In this document: positions 11,736-25,027 of the stretch, in pieces
How positions within the stretch are numbered: position 1 is the stretch's first letter
Layout of the letters: each line of letters begins with the position of its first letter
Source of the DNA: Camarhynchus parvulus
Taxonomy: Eukaryota; Chordata; Aves; Passeriformes; Thraupidae
Assembly (NCBI RefSeq): GCF_901933205.1
Contig: NC_044590.1
Coordinates: 9,699,501-9,763,500 of the forward strand
Direction: 5' to 3'
Length of the DNA: 64,000 nucleotides
Translations under genes and position numbers: made by a program
Notes under the pieces: model-generated
Seen by the model: only the letters and a program-made list of their open reading frames with translations
Told to the model about the DNA's origin: nothing
Databases searched by the model: none

Positions 11736-14521
11736 AATGTTTATGTTTGTGTGTGGATATAAAATATTTTCACTTTTCAGAATATTTACTCACTAAATAT
11801 AAATCACAGTAACATTGACAGCAAAACATTCCTTTTTAATTCACTTCCTCCGCCAGAGTAAAACATTTAGATGTGACTTCCATCAAGTGTCATTTTTCAA
11901 TTTAAAAGAATCACCAGAAAACCCCAATCAGTATTCAGGGCCATGTTAATGACTGCCTGGCTGCAGCCTAGATGTGGCAATAGTTCAGTGACTGCTGAGC
12001 TGCATGTACAGAGTTTGTAATCCCTTAAGAAGTGCTTTGAGGCTTCCAGTAGCTAATATATGTCCACTACCATAGCAAGGAATAAAATGAATATTGTTTC
12101 CTTTATCCCTTTATGTTTAGCATTGCAAAATTTGTAGAACTGAATTTCCACAGTGGTGATTTTTTTTTCCCCTTCCACTGTTGGATGATAAATTTGTTTA
12201 TCTTTGCTCTTGGCACCAAACTTTGTGAACATTTCTAAAAGAAACAACAAAAATTCACTCATGGCCTGCTAAATCAATACTGCCAGTGTCTCATTGCCTG
12301 TGCACCTTGTGTAAAGCATTCACTGCTCTGCCTGAGTGGGGGTTCCAGCCCATTCTGCACTGGTGGAAATGGCCAAACCAGCTGCAGGGTGATGGACAAT
12401 GGAGGCTCTGTCTCCTCCCTTAGGTGCCAACCTGAGCTTCAGCTCCCAGGAATACACAGCTGAGGATGAGCCCTCATTCCAAGCAGGGGATAAGCAGAGT
12501 GACGCAGATAAAGTGGCAGGTGGAGCCTCTCCACACAACAGGGACAAGTGCCAATGTTTCTGTGCAGTGGCTTCCTTCAACACAGAGCACAGAGACAGAC
12601 TGGACAAGGTGTGATTGCAGATGGTTTGTGTGAGAGGATGTAGACTCCAACCTGACAGTCACTTTCTAAACAAAAGCCTGGCTGTGTGATCTGCCTTCAG
12701 CCCTACTTGCTGCTGCAGAATTGTTTTCTGTGGCTAGAAACACTGAGATTTTCAAGGCCTGATTTATGATTATTCTCTGCTAAAACTTTAAAAACACAGA
12801 AATTATTACAGCTATTTGTTTCTCATCTTGGCATTGTTGTTCTCCATTGCAGTAAGTAGGACTATCTTTTCTTAAAATGCTGGATTGAATCCATGTTCTA
12901 TTTATTATGTCTGGGGACTGCTGTTCTGTATTTTATAGCCTGTTTACAAACTGTGCAGGAGGATAAAAAGTGCACAATCTGAAAAAGTGAAGAGGTTTCC
13001 TCATCATCCTTTTTTTTTTCTCCCCAAAAGCAGTGGTTCCCACAGGTGTCTGCTTTTCAGACCAAAACAGCAAGGTAGAGCACAAGAGCAGAAATTAAAA
13101 TCTCCAGTGGGCCAAAGTATCCATTGGTTCCAAAAGGCACATGATGGATCTCTGAGAAGGCTGAGGATGTCCCTGTTCTGCCCCCATGTGCTTTTATTGT
13201 TCTGCATTCATTTATTCTCCTTACAATCTATGTTCAGGGAGGAGGAAAGAACAGTCTGGTCCTAGGAGTGGGAAGCTACTCATGAAGAAGTGAGGGAGGC
13301 AGCAGGTATCCATTAGTGTTGCCATACATTTCAGGTCTAACTCAGCCCTGCCTGTCCCCATAGGAGAGCTTTGTGCTTGTACTTTACACATGGCTTGCAC
13401 CAGCCAATTCCTATCCACATCCTGGAGCAGCTCTGATGCTGAACTTTGTCCTTCACCCAAAACGTCCCTGACGCTGTGAGCACTGGCTTCCCAAGCAGCA
13501 ACAGAAAATATTTGTCTGAGTTGGAAAGGATGACTTTAAAAACTTGGAGAAATCCATTTCCAGTTTGCCAGCGATTCTTTATTTTTTGGGCCTCAAAAAC
13601 TTTTCTGATTAAGCAAACCCAAGGTGCTAATGGGTCAGGGGGTGACCCTGGATGCTACCTGGTGACCCTGGTAGTGTGTGATAAATGGCCTGGCAGGCTG
13701 TGGCAGCCCACTGGAAGGCAAATACAAACCAGCTCGAGGGCAGTGAGCACACATGAGGGTTTATGGCACTTTTCCACCTTTCACCTCCCCATGGACCACA
13801 GCTGAACAGTGCAGCCTCTGTTGTGCCCCACTGCTGACAGCATTTCATCCTGTGACTCACACAGGGGGCCTGTGCACACCCTTTCACACATGGGCTGTAC
13901 CACAGGTTTCCAGGCCACATCCTCCTCCAAAGAATGAGAAACAAGAGTTTGAGGTGCACAGAAAACATTCCTCCTCCCGTGGGTTGGGTTTACCAGGAGA
14001 GGTGAGCCGAGTCCCTTTGCTGTGCTGCACCACACGGTTCAGCCACACCCTGTCCCACCATTCTGGTCACAGCTGTGTCCACTCATATTTTCTCCCCTCA
14101 GGGGCATCAGGTTGTCGGGAATTCAACCTTCAGTAGAGAGCAAAGGAAAGCACAAAGAAAATTCAACCACTCTCACAGTCTTTTGGTACTAAAATCAATG
14201 TACTGATCAGAACAGGCATCTTTCTGGACAGAGAATGGCTCTGACAGCTGAGCTGCTCTGCACCCCTCCCATTCTGGAAGACACTTCTTCCTACCAAACA
14301 CTTGCCACCAGCCAGGAGCCACTGGAGACAGGAATAGATGCTGGGAGATTGAAGTTTTGCTCCATACATCTCAGCAAGGCTTCAATTGCGAGTGTTGTGG
14401 CTCCCAGCAGGATGGATGGAGGGAGACTGGTTCTTGCTGGGGAGATTCAAGGGGCAGATGCTTTGATTCACACTCATTTCCCACCACTAGGATCCCATGT
14501 CAGCTGCTTCAGTGTCATTGT
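11731..14521. other. Unique non-coding sequence
   Basis: No gene is supported. Low-complexity T-runs occur near 12161 and 13008. Open frames at 13446-14136 overlap each other on both strands, which marks them as chance frames. Confidence 0.45.
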
Positions 14522-14583
14522 AGGGATCCCTCCTCACCTCGACTGATTTGGATTCTGATCAATTCTGATTCTGTGATCTTCTA
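14522..14583 (+). mobile_element. Possible diverged CR1 3' tail
   Basis: The words gggatccctcctcacctcgac (14523-14542), aattctgattctgtgatctt and the 3' position resemble the CR1 terminus, roughly 'gatcccttccaacctcaac' plus a 'attctgtgattctgtg' tail. The sequence upstream does not align convincingly to CR1, so this may be a very short, severely 5'-truncated insertion or coincidence. Confidence 0.4.
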
Positions 14584-17483
14584 GGATGCAGTTAAAAATA
14601 CTTAAATACCATTGTATTTACTTGGCCAGAACACCCTGCTAGACTTTGTCCACAGTTTTGTTTATGTCATATAAAAGCCACAGCAGTGAGTGAACTAACT
14701 AATGTTTAAATCTGTTGTTGAATACAGAGAATGAGTACAAAGAATTTTGTCCACAGTTTCCTTCAACAATCATCTAAAGCAAAAGGAATAACTCTCAAAG
14801 ATGTCTTTAAAACCCCTACATTGAAAGCTGGTAAATCTGCAAGATAACTGAGTTTTCTGTGGAAAACAGCAGGTAGGAAGTCAGGGTTATTTAACATTTA
14901 ACTTCACTTTGCAGTCAAATTATGCTATGAAAACATAATTATAACATATATATACATAATATGTATCATTATGATGATGTATGGATGAAATTCTACTCCA
15001 CTGAAGCACAGAAATTTTCTCTATCCCATCACTGACTTGTGTGACAATGTCCCTACAAGTGGACATGATTTCTGCATCCACTTTGGTGAGATCATGAGAA
15101 TAAATCAGCACTCAATCTCTCAAGCCCATCCACTGTCTTTTGCTGAGCTGGAACAACAAAATGCTTGTGTATTTTAGAGAAAAAGACCAACAGCAACAGA
15201 AATCAGAGTGGTTTAGTTGCAATATTTGTGTAATGGCTCAACACTCAGGGTGACAGAAGCAGCAGTATCGTGAAGTTAGCCTCAACCAAACAGATGGCTG
15301 GGGAATTATGATATCTAAAAACCTGGAGCATCTTCCAGCTCTAGATGCCAGTTAATAATCCAGGTGGTGCTGTATGAAAGGAAGAGATTTTTTAGAGCTT
15401 TGGGGCTCAAGTAGTCCACAGGGTCCAATTCCCAGTTCGATTGCAGTCCCTTCCTCCCTCTCACCACACAGACATCTGGTGTTATTACAAGCTTGTAAAA
15501 GAGCTGTGTTCAGAGATAGCTTCCCAACACTGCATGTGGAACCATATGTGGTAATATAGCATTACATTAAAAATAAGAAAAGCCTGCTTATTGAAGATCA
15601 GCAAGTTGGGGTTTTTCAACATCCCTTCCATGTTCATGTGGTTATTGGTTTTTTTAAGTGTTCTCATCTTCTGAAGATATTTAATTAGATGTAATGGCTG
15701 CATTTATTAAAAGGGCTTGACTGCTCTGCTCTTTAGACAGACATGCCCTTATGTCTGATCATGGAAACCATCTCATATCCAGCATATTTATAATAAAAAT
15801 AAAAATATAAATTGCTTTTCCCTCTCTGTAGTGTGTACTCTGGCCTTACTGCTATTGTGTCAACATGAAGAGTCTCTATCACAATATGGGTCACATGAAA
15901 TAAATATGGGGAAAGAAACTGGGGGAAAAGGTGATTAAAGGGAACACCAGAACAGTGCTTTGTTACAGCAGCAAACCTCCTTCTCTGGAGAGAATAGGTT
16001 TAAGTATTTTCTTATCCAGGGGAACCTGAGCCTGGAATTTGGTTCATTCTCTTCAACAGCAATGTCAGTACAGAAATAATCTCAACTTCAGTGTCCCTGG
16101 CCTGAAGAGCATATCAGCTTCATCTCAAATGTCCCACACCAACAATTCAGATGCTAAATCTTCAAGGCACAAGGTGCTGGCCCTCAAGAACGGCTTTTCG
16201 GAGCTTGATGGATTTTGGAACAAGGTGTGCCTCCTCCTGCTCACCTCTGAGCAGACAGAAGAGGTGAATTACAAAATGCAGAGCAGAGGGAAGGAGGGGA
16301 CAAGAAAAAAAATAAAATAAAATATTTATTTTATTAAGAAGCCTCTTTTGCTGTGGACAGGATGCATACAACAGGAAGGATGTGGACACTGAATAACTCA
16401 TCTCAGGATTTCTCTGTCATTAAGGAAATGGAGGTATTGAAGTGTGGGTTTCCTTTGCAGGCCATTCTAGTGAAAAGCAATTCTGCAATGAGGCAAAATG
16501 CTACTACTTTGCTGCTGCTTAAGGAGAAAACTTTCCCTCTCTTCCTCTTTGCCCTGCATCTGCTCCTGAGGCCCACAATCAGCAGAGACATTAATATCTG
16601 CTTGTTTCATGGTGTGTTCCCTCCTCTCAGACACAGAAACACCCTGTGGCCACTTCAGCGCTGTTTGGGCAAGAACTTAACACAGCTACTGAACATGGGA
16701 GAGTACCTCAAATCCAGGCACCAACCTTCCCAGCAGCTTCAAGGTTTCTCAGAAATGTGGCTGGGGCTGGATTTTGCCACCCCAACAGCAATGGTCCCCA
16801 AGCCAAGCTGGTGCCAGGATGTCCCTGCCTAGGAGGGGCTGAGATGGGAGCAGTGAAAAGTTGCGTTTGCTGCTCCTGTTGGCCTTGGGAAAACCTGTGA
16901 TAACTCAGGGGATTGCAACAGATGTGACATCCCTGGGAGCAGCCAGCTCTGACAAGCTATTGGAATGAAAGCCACTGGGCTTTTGCTGAACTGAAAAGTG
17001 CCTCTGATTTTTCAGGCAAATTTTCGTGAGAACAGCTCTCTTGAAGTCATGAGGATAAACAGCATTAGTGCCACTTTAAAGGTTAAAATAAAGTTTTGCA
17101 AGAAATAGATTGTAAACTTCTGCAGATGGGAATTATCTGTATTTAAGTGTTTATACAGCTCTTTGTCCAGCACTGTTCCAGACCAAGACTCTTAGATATT
17201 ACTGGAATAAAAATGACATTAGCCAGGGATCTGCAAGCATTTTTGATACTTTTATTTAATTTTTCATTTGCTAATTTTAGAATGGAGGGGAACACCCACA
17301 AAAAGCAAGACAGAATCTCTTTCAGACAGAATACATGTAGGCTAAAAGGTGCTCAACAAATTCTTTAGTGACCTACGTTTCATTACACATCACCAGGAAA
17401 GACCTAACTTTAGGTTTGACCTCCACGGTGTTGTATAAATAGAAAAGGAAACTGAGAAGCATTAAGATGCAGCCTTCCTCAGG
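14584..17483. other. Unique non-coding sequence
   Basis: The stretch is AT-rich with short tatatata words near 14943. Open frames of up to 159 codons (16353-16832) have no recognisable domain or splice context. A short aataaaataaaatattta word lies at 16309-16329. No repeat family is recognised. Confidence 0.45.
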
Positions 17484-17501
17484 AAAAAAAAAAAAAAAAA
17501 A
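17484..17501. repeat. Poly(A) run, 18 bases
   Basis: This is an uninterrupted adenine run. It could be the tail of a degraded retroposon, but I see no target duplication and no recognisable body upstream. A second A-rich patch follows at about 17693-17718. Confidence 0.9.
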
Positions 17502-18152
17502 GCAGTCCATTAATGACTCCAATTATAGCTATTCATTGTATCCTCTTTTCCTTAACAAAGTCTCACATTGTCAGCTAGTCCTCTTACATGTTCATTGTGT
17601 GCCCATTATCAAAATATCATTTTCAGCTTCACTGAACACATGTAGGAAACATAGTACTGTAAAAAGGAAGAGAAGGAGGGAAGATAGCACGAGAAAAAAA
17701 AAATAAAAAGAGAAAGTTAATAAGCTTAGACTGTATTTGTGTAATTACCCTCTCCAGAACAATCATCTGAGAAAAGGATATGTTTAATTTTTGTTATGTC
17801 ATAAACCTTAAACTCTCAAGTTGCTGTTGATTAGTCTATGAACTAAACAACTGAAAATGACACAGGGTGATTGCCCTCCCCATCATTTCAATTTTAGTAA
17901 AAATAGATTTATTATGAATGGAGGGAGACCTCTATGATCAATTTTGAATCTGTTTTTAAGGACTAATATATTTTATACATCCAAATGGGAAATGAATGAG
18001 TTGTGGTTCGTACAAAGTAAAATCTTTGCAATTACAAAAACATGAAACAAACCTGTTTAGGTAATGTTCAGCCAACTCACCAACATTTCTCTTTCCCATC
18101 CATGTTCTTTATCACTTATAGCATTATCTGACCCTTGACTTAAAGGTAATTC
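17502..18152. other. AT-rich unique sequence
   Basis: The sequence is AT-rich without a recognised repeat. Several ttaatt/aattaa words appear. No gene is supported. Confidence 0.4.
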
Positions 18153-18220
18153 TGGGCCTGACTCAGACTTCATTCAAGTCTATCACAAAACTGCCTCTGA
18201 CTTCAATAGCAGAAGAATCA
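18153..18220. repeat. Relic of an ancient amniote interspersed repeat
   Basis: The words gggcctgactcagacttcattcaagtc and ctgcctctgacttcaatagcag match the pattern 'gcctgactcccattgaagtcaatgg ... ctgacttcaatggg' of the ancient amniote repeat also seen near 8284 and 30730. Divergence is high. The assignment is from recall. Confidence 0.45.
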
Positions 18221-19697
18221 ACCTCTCAGTGCAAGATTAAAAAGATTAAAAGCTTGGAAAATCAAATACAGTAATTGCTCCACAGGCAAGTGATAGAAGG
18301 ACCTTTGTGACCATAGCATATGGTGTCAGTAACCTCCAAGAAATTCTTCGTTTGGAAACTGCTAATGCTCCCAATTAATGGAGGAGCTGTCCCAATTTGA
18401 GCTGTGTGGAAACATCAACAATTTTCTCAAGATCCAGCACCAAGCACTTGTCTGCAGGCAGAGAGGCTTGGTCACTAATCCACATCCGTCCTGCTCTACC
18501 ACTGTAAGCTGGAAGGACCAAAAGGCAGAAGCCCCTCCTGTGCTCTTGTTGGTCAGGGCAATGGGAGCCAAACACCCTCCCTGGGCAGGGACTGGAGTGA
18601 ACTGGGTCAGCCTGTGTCCAAAGTTAAATTTCCAGTGGCATTCTCAAGGGAATAAATGCTTCTGTGGCTTTCTGAAGTGTATCTTTCAATGACTTGATTT
18701 CAGGAGACAGGAAGTTTTGGAAAAAGCTGAAAGGAGAAAACTCTTTTTTCTGCCTGAAGCTGGCCTGAACTGGAATTGTTCCTGATAAAATTTAGGCCTC
18801 CAGTGTCAGTGGGGACAGTGTTGGTAACTGTCTCCTTTCATCAGAGCTGTCATCATACACACATTTGTCATCCTAAGTGTGAATATTTGGGTTAGATTAG
18901 GTAGTATTTTAAATGTCAGTGGGGCATTTGGCATATTGGATTTCTATCCATCCATTTATCCTGGGAGTCCTTTCTGGTTTCATTTTTTATAAGATATTGA
19001 AAACTTGGAACAGTTAGCACAAAATCAGCGGGAATTACCACCCAGGGCTCTACCTTAGAGACACAGTCTTGCTGTTCTTGCCTTGGTCAGTGGCTGCCCT
19101 AGCAGCTTTCAGCAGGGCCAGCAGGAGTATTTGCAAGGCCACACCATTGCATAAGTGCAAGGCCATCCGTGGGGATGGAGCTCTGCCAGCTGGCAGCATC
19201 CAGGCAGGAAGGATACATCCACACTGATAACACAGGGGGCTCCAACAGATCTGTGACTTTGCTTCTCTTTGTCATTAACATTCACACTCCTCCAGCAGCA
19301 GGGCTGACTCAGTGTGTGAAAGGCAGGTACAGCCCTGAGCTATGGGCTGTCTTTGGGATTGGTTGTACCTTGCAATTTGACCTCGATGGGACGACATCCA
19401 TCTGCATTTCCCCAGGGACAGAGCAGGGCATGGACTAGAACTGGCAGGATCATGGCCCATCCTTATCTGCCCCCTCCCCTGGCAGCATTTCCCCGCAGCT
19501 CTGATTTCTTCTCCTTTGGTTTGTTCTTCCCCAGCAGGTCTGAGCTGGCCATCACTCCCACAGCCTTCTCCTTGGAGCTGCAGGTTCAGCAACAGCTGGC
19601 TAGTTGAGTCTTCACAAAATAAATCTGCACATTCATCTATAAAACCATGTATCTACATGCACATCCATGGAGATGGATGGATGATTAGATAGAAAGG
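18221..19697. other. Unique non-coding sequence
   Basis: No gene or known repeat is recognised. Overlapping opposite-strand frames around 18375-18692 and 19169-19607 look like chance. Confidence 0.4.
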
Positions 19698-19762
19698 TAG
19701 ATAGATAGATAGATAGATAGATAGATGATAGATAGATAGATAGATAGATAGATGGATAGACA
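19698..19762. repeat. (TAGA)n tetranucleotide microsatellite
   Basis: About sixteen tetranucleotide units are present, interrupted by a tga step near 19727 and ending in variant tgga and caga units. Several ggatggatg words precede it (19671-19683). It carries multiple GATA cores by virtue of its unit. It is likely polymorphic in length. Confidence 0.95.
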
Positions 19763-21578
19763 GACGTTCCCCTTTTCTCTGTCTCTCAAAAAAAAAAAAT
19801 AAATAAAAACCAAACATAAAAGCCAAAACTTTTCCTTGCCATTTGAAGTTACTTTTTAATTAGGGTATTTTGGAGGGTGTCCTCCAGTCTTGGAGCCTGT
19901 GAGGAGCTGCACATGGCACGTGACTGAACTTGGCTTTGTCCTTTCAGCCAGCCCTGCCATCTGGGAGCCTCCTGCCCCATCTTCTTGGGAACGGTAGGAG
20001 TGGCTGCTGCTGAACAGGCCGCACTCCCAGCAGCCTTCCCACAGGTGGGAAAACAGGGATGTGTGAAGAGCTGTGGAAAGAGACCAGCCTTGCAGTAGAA
20101 AGAAGACCTAGCCAGGAGCTCCAAGCTTTCCATGGAGCCTGACCCTACAGAAAGTGAGCCTGGCTTTCCTGCCACGGCTGGGTTTGCCAGTTCCCCCTGT
20201 TTTCACTGATTCCCTCTGGTCTCTGTTTGACCCTTGGTGTGGCTTCACCTCCCTTTGAGTCACGGCCCTGCCAACAAAGCCCCGAGTGTGAGGGAGCAGA
20301 GCCATGCTGGGAAGTGCAGCGGATGTGCGGGACACGGCACCACATCTTGTGGAGACCCAGCAGGAATCCAGCTGTGAGGTTTGCATTCTTTCCCCTGGTG
20401 TTTACCCAGCTCCCTGCTCTCCTCCTTGCCCTTCCCCTCGTGCCCAGGCTCTGTGTTTGCTGGGTTTGTGTCTCAGCAGTGCTGGCTCAGAGTGGCCCCT
20501 AAAGGGACGCTGCCAAACTGGAGGATGGCTGTGGTTGGAGAGATGAGTGTACACAAATTACATGGTGCTCTTCACTGGGTAGAAACTGGCTTGTCCATCA
20601 CCCAAACCAGCTCATTTGCACCATTTTCAATGCAAATCAGCCCTTGAGGAGACAGAAGTTACAACTCTATTTACCTTAAGGCCCCTTTATCCTATCAGAG
20701 CAATGAAAAGCTGTCTTACAGCTAAAACCATATTCCACCCTTCCAAACTGTGGTAGCAATTTAGGTTGTTTCCACCATCATTTAAAGTGATTATTCGTAC
20801 TCCTCCTATGGGGATTTTATTACTTCATCCTAAACAAATGTTGCTGGAGACTGAGGATCAGAAATAATCCGTATGAAAGATGTGGAGAGACGTGTTTCTG
20901 CTGATCTTCTTGGAGCAGATGTGGGTGTAGCTGCTCTCAAGGATTCCCCACCATCCATATTCCTCCAAGCAGAGCCAGGAAAATGCAATACAGAACACTT
21001 GTCACCAAAGTGAATGGCTACCAAGACATCTTTACCTGCATGCAGGAGAGCTCTTCACCTCCATCAACATAGTTATTAGTCAAATTTATTAAAAATTAAG
21101 ATATCCCAACTGCCACAGTTGCAAACAGAAATGTTATTTAACTAAATAAAATTATTTTCTCCATTCCAGACCTCTACACATGTAGAGGCTGTTGATGAAC
21201 TTTGAACAGTCGCCTTTGTAGAACAGCCTCATCTGATACAAATCTGCACCATCCCATTGCTCTCTCTGTTGATTTGCATCAGCAATTGTGCCAGCATCTG
21301 TAATAATCTGCATCTTGACTGGTGGTGATTAAGGATGGAAAAGCAGCTGGGAGCATGTAAGAGAGAATCTAATACTCAAACTGTGACTGAAAACCTGGAG
21401 AGTAGGAGCCTGATCCATGTTCTTAGGAGACTGCTGGGAATGAGCTGTACTTAAGATTTTACTTATCCTGACAAAAAAGCCAGCCCCGCTCTGCTCTTAC
21501 AGGCTCAGATAAACCGGGTGCAGTTTTACACCCACAGATATTCATGGTGGTAATGGAGGCTGATGAGGAGACCCCAAC
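19763..21578. other. Unique non-coding sequence
   Basis: An adenine-rich run lies at 19788-19810. The rest is unique sequence with no supported gene. The stretch from 20220 to 20345 has slightly raised CpG (for example 20263, 20320, 20328) but is not an island. A cagataaaccgggtg word sits near 21507, just before the LTR. Confidence 0.4.
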
Positions 21579-21994
21579 TGTGGTATTTTCTGAGACCCTC
21601 ATCGTTGGAAGGAATGATGAATCTGACTCCATGTTCTTAGAAGGTTAATTTATTATTTTAAGATGTATATTATATTAAAGAATGCTATATTAAAACTATA
21701 GTAAAGAATACAGAAAGGATACAGACAGAAGGCTAAAAGATAATGAAAACTAATGACTCTCTCCTCAGAGTCCAACACAGCTTGGCCCCAATTGGTCATT
21801 AAGCCAAAACAATTCACAGCAGAAACCAATGAAACAATCACCTGTGGGTAAACAATGTCCAAACACATCCCAAAGCAGCAAAACACAGGAAAAGCAAATC
21901 AGATTATTATTGTTTTCATTTTTCTCTGAGGTTTCTCAGCTTCCTAGGAGAAAATCCTGGGCAAAGAGATTTTTCAGAAAATATGACAGTGACA
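21579..21994 (-). mobile_element. Solo endogenous-retrovirus LTR (416 bp)
   Basis: On the plus strand the element starts tgtggtatt and ends gacagtgaca, giving the TG...CA termini of an LTR. The bases just outside, cccaac (21573-21578) and cccaat (21995-22000), form a 6-bp target duplication with one mismatch. On the minus strand it begins TGTCACTGTCATATTT, contains a polyadenylation word AATAAA (complement of 21649-21654) and ends ...accaca. No internal retroviral genes flank it, so it is a solo LTR left by recombination. It is closely related to the element at 63610 and more distantly to that at 60739. It resembles passerine TguLTR5-type LTRs, but the name is unverified. The 77-codon frame inside is not a gene. 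Confidence 0.88.
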
Positions 21995-22000
21995 CCCAAT

Positions 22001-24996
22001 AATCCCTAAAGGTTCCACATCCTGCTTTGGCAGTGCTCAATTTGCACTCCAGGACTGAGAGTTTCCCTTCACAGCACCAATGTGGGGGTATGTTGGGATT
22101 TTTTTCAGAGTCATATTCTGGTAACTCCTGAATTGGTGCTAAATAGCAGTTTTTTTCCAAAACTCGGTTCCCATTATCCCAAGTTCTTCCGGAAAATGCA
22201 TCTGTGGCACTTCTCAAAGCTGCTGCCAAAGGGCTCAGCCACTGCCCAAACCAAGAGGAAATAACAAGGAATGCAGGATGTGTTTTCCTAAGAGACAGGT
22301 AAAGTTTGTCTATGAGAGAAGCAATCCAGGAACAAACCCAGGGAGCCTCCACACTGAGAGGCTTGTTTTGTTTTTTTGCTTTCCATTTTCACAGCTTTAA
22401 CTCCTTTCAGGTTATTCCCATTCCTGCTTTAAAAGGCTGAATTTCTCTGTAGTGCAGCCACAAATATCACAGCCCTCTTGTCAACGTCCAAGCAGCTCAG
22501 AGCTGCAATTTATTTAAAGCTAGCCTGAAGTGAACCAGTTAGTAAGAGCTGGTTTCCTATCACACCTCATTCCACCTTCTGCCTTTGAAGCCCACTTAAC
22601 ACAGCCCTTCTATTCCTCAGGGGATTAAGGCAGCCCCCCTGACAATGCACTGACTGTTCCAGTGCTGCTGCCTTTTCTGTTTATCAACTAAAATGAGAGT
22701 GGACCAAAAATAAAAAACAAAGAAGCAAAGGAGAGGGCAGAAAGAATGAGAAATGGAAGGAGGGGAGGAAAAAGGAAAGCAAGATTTTTAATGCAAAAAC
22801 AAACCCCTGTTGTTCAGGGCTTTTGCTAATACTAGTAAGCGTCAAGTATGAGCCTTGTACCCTTAATGTAGCAGAGAAATAATTTTCCTAAAGCTCTCTC
22901 TCTGTATCTCAGACAAGCTGCATTTATTCCCAGAATTCTCTTTTCTTAGGGAGACCCAGGTGTAAAAACCCAATGGAGGATTCAGTTACTTGTGTCTGAT
23001 GATCCCAAAGGATCATAACTCTTATTTAGAGCAGCTGATAACAGTGTTTGATCTGTGCTTCTTTACTTTACTAAAATCCTCTGGCTGCTGGCACCATGCC
23101 TAAGGCATCGTCTACCTGCAACTTCTGCAGCTTTATCTTAATGATAACAAAGCTGGGATAACACTGTGAAGAGTTACAGCAACACAAGGATGAGTGGGAT
23201 CTACCTGAACTTGTTATTACACTCTGATTTTGGGAAGGCTTGGGAAGGCTGCTGGATGTTGGTGTGGAGCTGCTTATCAACATTCTGTCCTGGAGGAATT
23301 CTGAATGCTGGGATAACTACAGTATGGAAAAACAATGCTTTTGTGAAGAAGGCAAATAAGGTGTCTTCTGACCAAACTTCTCTTTGGAAAAGAATATCCT
23401 GGGAAGGGATTCTTAGAGCACACAGTTTGATGGCAGTTTAATCCCAACAGCAGTTGAGGTAACAGTTAAATATGCAGAAGTGGTGGATGGAGAGACCCCA
23501 CACCACCAGGCTCCAGAATTAGCAGCCTCCCTTAACCCTTCAAACCAACATCTGGAATACACCTGAGCCAAGCAGGCAAAGGAGGGCTGATAAAAGCTGC
23601 TAGAGGCAGCTCAAAAGTTTAGGGACCCCAGGTGGCTTTTCTATGGAAAAATGCTGTAGAGGATTAGAGATCTACCACTGCAGCCATAAACCTCTCCCTC
23701 CTGCACTCTCCTGTGCAGTACATGTTTAGAGAAATCTCTGCAGGGTTTTCTTGCCTTCATCACTCTTCAGTCAAATGCAGACAAAGAAGAAGAGAATCCA
23801 TCCATCAGCCCTTCAGGATTAGTGAGATTGCAGCCTGTGGTGAGTGCTGGGCAGTGGATGGGACATCAGGGTGGGTAACAGAGGGCACAATCCATCAGCT
23901 CCATGTGGCTTTGCACCATGAGAGAGCTTTCTGCTCCTGGGCCAGGCACCAAACCCTTGGTTGCTATAGGTGCTCAGTAGTGATGCAGTCCAGGAAAGGG
24001 CTCACACTTCTTCAGCTGGATGGACACTGCTCCAGCTGGGTGGGAGCTACAACCCTCTGCTGTGTAGCTGACTCCCAGCACTCTGTATTTCCTTTCACAG
24101 CATCAGAGTGCCTGCTGCTCTCCATTGATACACCCCTGGGCTGGGTTTTGCCAGTGGCTATGTGACACTGCCTCAAAATTCTCATGGGGATAAAGAGCTG
24201 AGGCCTCAGTTCTGAGGGACATCCTGTGCAGGCAGCAGGTGCCATGGAAGGACCATGATTTTGAATGGTTTGGGATGTTTGTGTTACTTGTTTTGCATTG
24301 CCTCACTTGTGGGAAACCCTGTGATCAGTTTTCCTGCCTGGTTAATGCCTAGTGGGAAAATTCCTTTCCTGCTGAGCAGTCCCTCTGCCCTACAAACCCT
24401 GCACCACCATGGCTGTGGGGGCAGGAGGGGAGGAGGGGGTCTTTGTGAACTGCAGGCGTTCAAAACCAGAGCCCACAAAGTAACCTCCTCAGGTCAGAGT
24501 GAGTGGGCAGGTTTATACCGGGATTTGTTTCCTCTTTTAGTTTTACTGGTTTCCTTCAGCAATCACTAGGGCTTAACTAAGCTTTTCTGGCTTCCCCTTG
24601 TGCTTCTAAAGTTCTTTTGTTCCCAGGGGAAGTGGAGCAGTAAGGATCCCTAGCTTTCCATTCAAATCATTTTATATACCTGAAATCCTTGGTCTGGGCT
24701 TAAAGTTCAACTCATCACTGACCGTTTGCTAAATGCAATGAGGGGAAAAGAACAGAAGGCAAAGGTGGTATCTTCTGAAGCTGAGATCTCTTTTAATTGG
24801 CTGATTATTTTTCCTCAAGTCAAAATTCACTCACAGTATTATGGTGTCAGCACTCAACTTCTCACATGCCCCACACTAACCCAGAAGGAGAGCACAAGCC
24901 AACACCTGTTATGAAAACAATGAGCAAAGGAGAAGCCCAAAGACCCTTTAAGGGATTTAGTGTAAAAAGCTTTTAGATGGACTATCCTGCACCTGT
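22001..24996. other. Unique non-coding sequence
   Basis: A purine-rich stretch spans about 22708-22785. A 10-base direct duplication (tgggaaggct) lies at 23231-23250. A moderate open frame of 150 codons (23713-24165) has no domain and overlaps opposite-strand frames. No gene is supported. Confidence 0.45.
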
Positions 24997-25027
24997 AAAT
25001 AAATAAATAAATAAATGAATAAACAAA
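24997..25027. repeat. (AAAT)n short microsatellite
   Basis: Five to six aaat units are followed by variant gaat and aaac units. It could be the tail of an old retroposon, but no body is recognised. Confidence 0.9.

Noticed and set aside
11602..11796. Frame with a Tyr-Ile repeat
   Set aside because: Produced by the (AT)n microsatellite.
16353..16832. Longest open frame in the window (159 codons)
   Set aside because: No domain, no signal, no splice context, and a length compatible with chance in 64 kb over six frames.
17484..17501. Processed pseudogene tail
   Set aside because: The poly(A) run has no recognisable gene body upstream and no target duplication.
21653..21886. 77-codon frame inside the LTR
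   Set aside because: It lies wholly in LTR sequence, which is non-coding, and has no retroviral protein motif.
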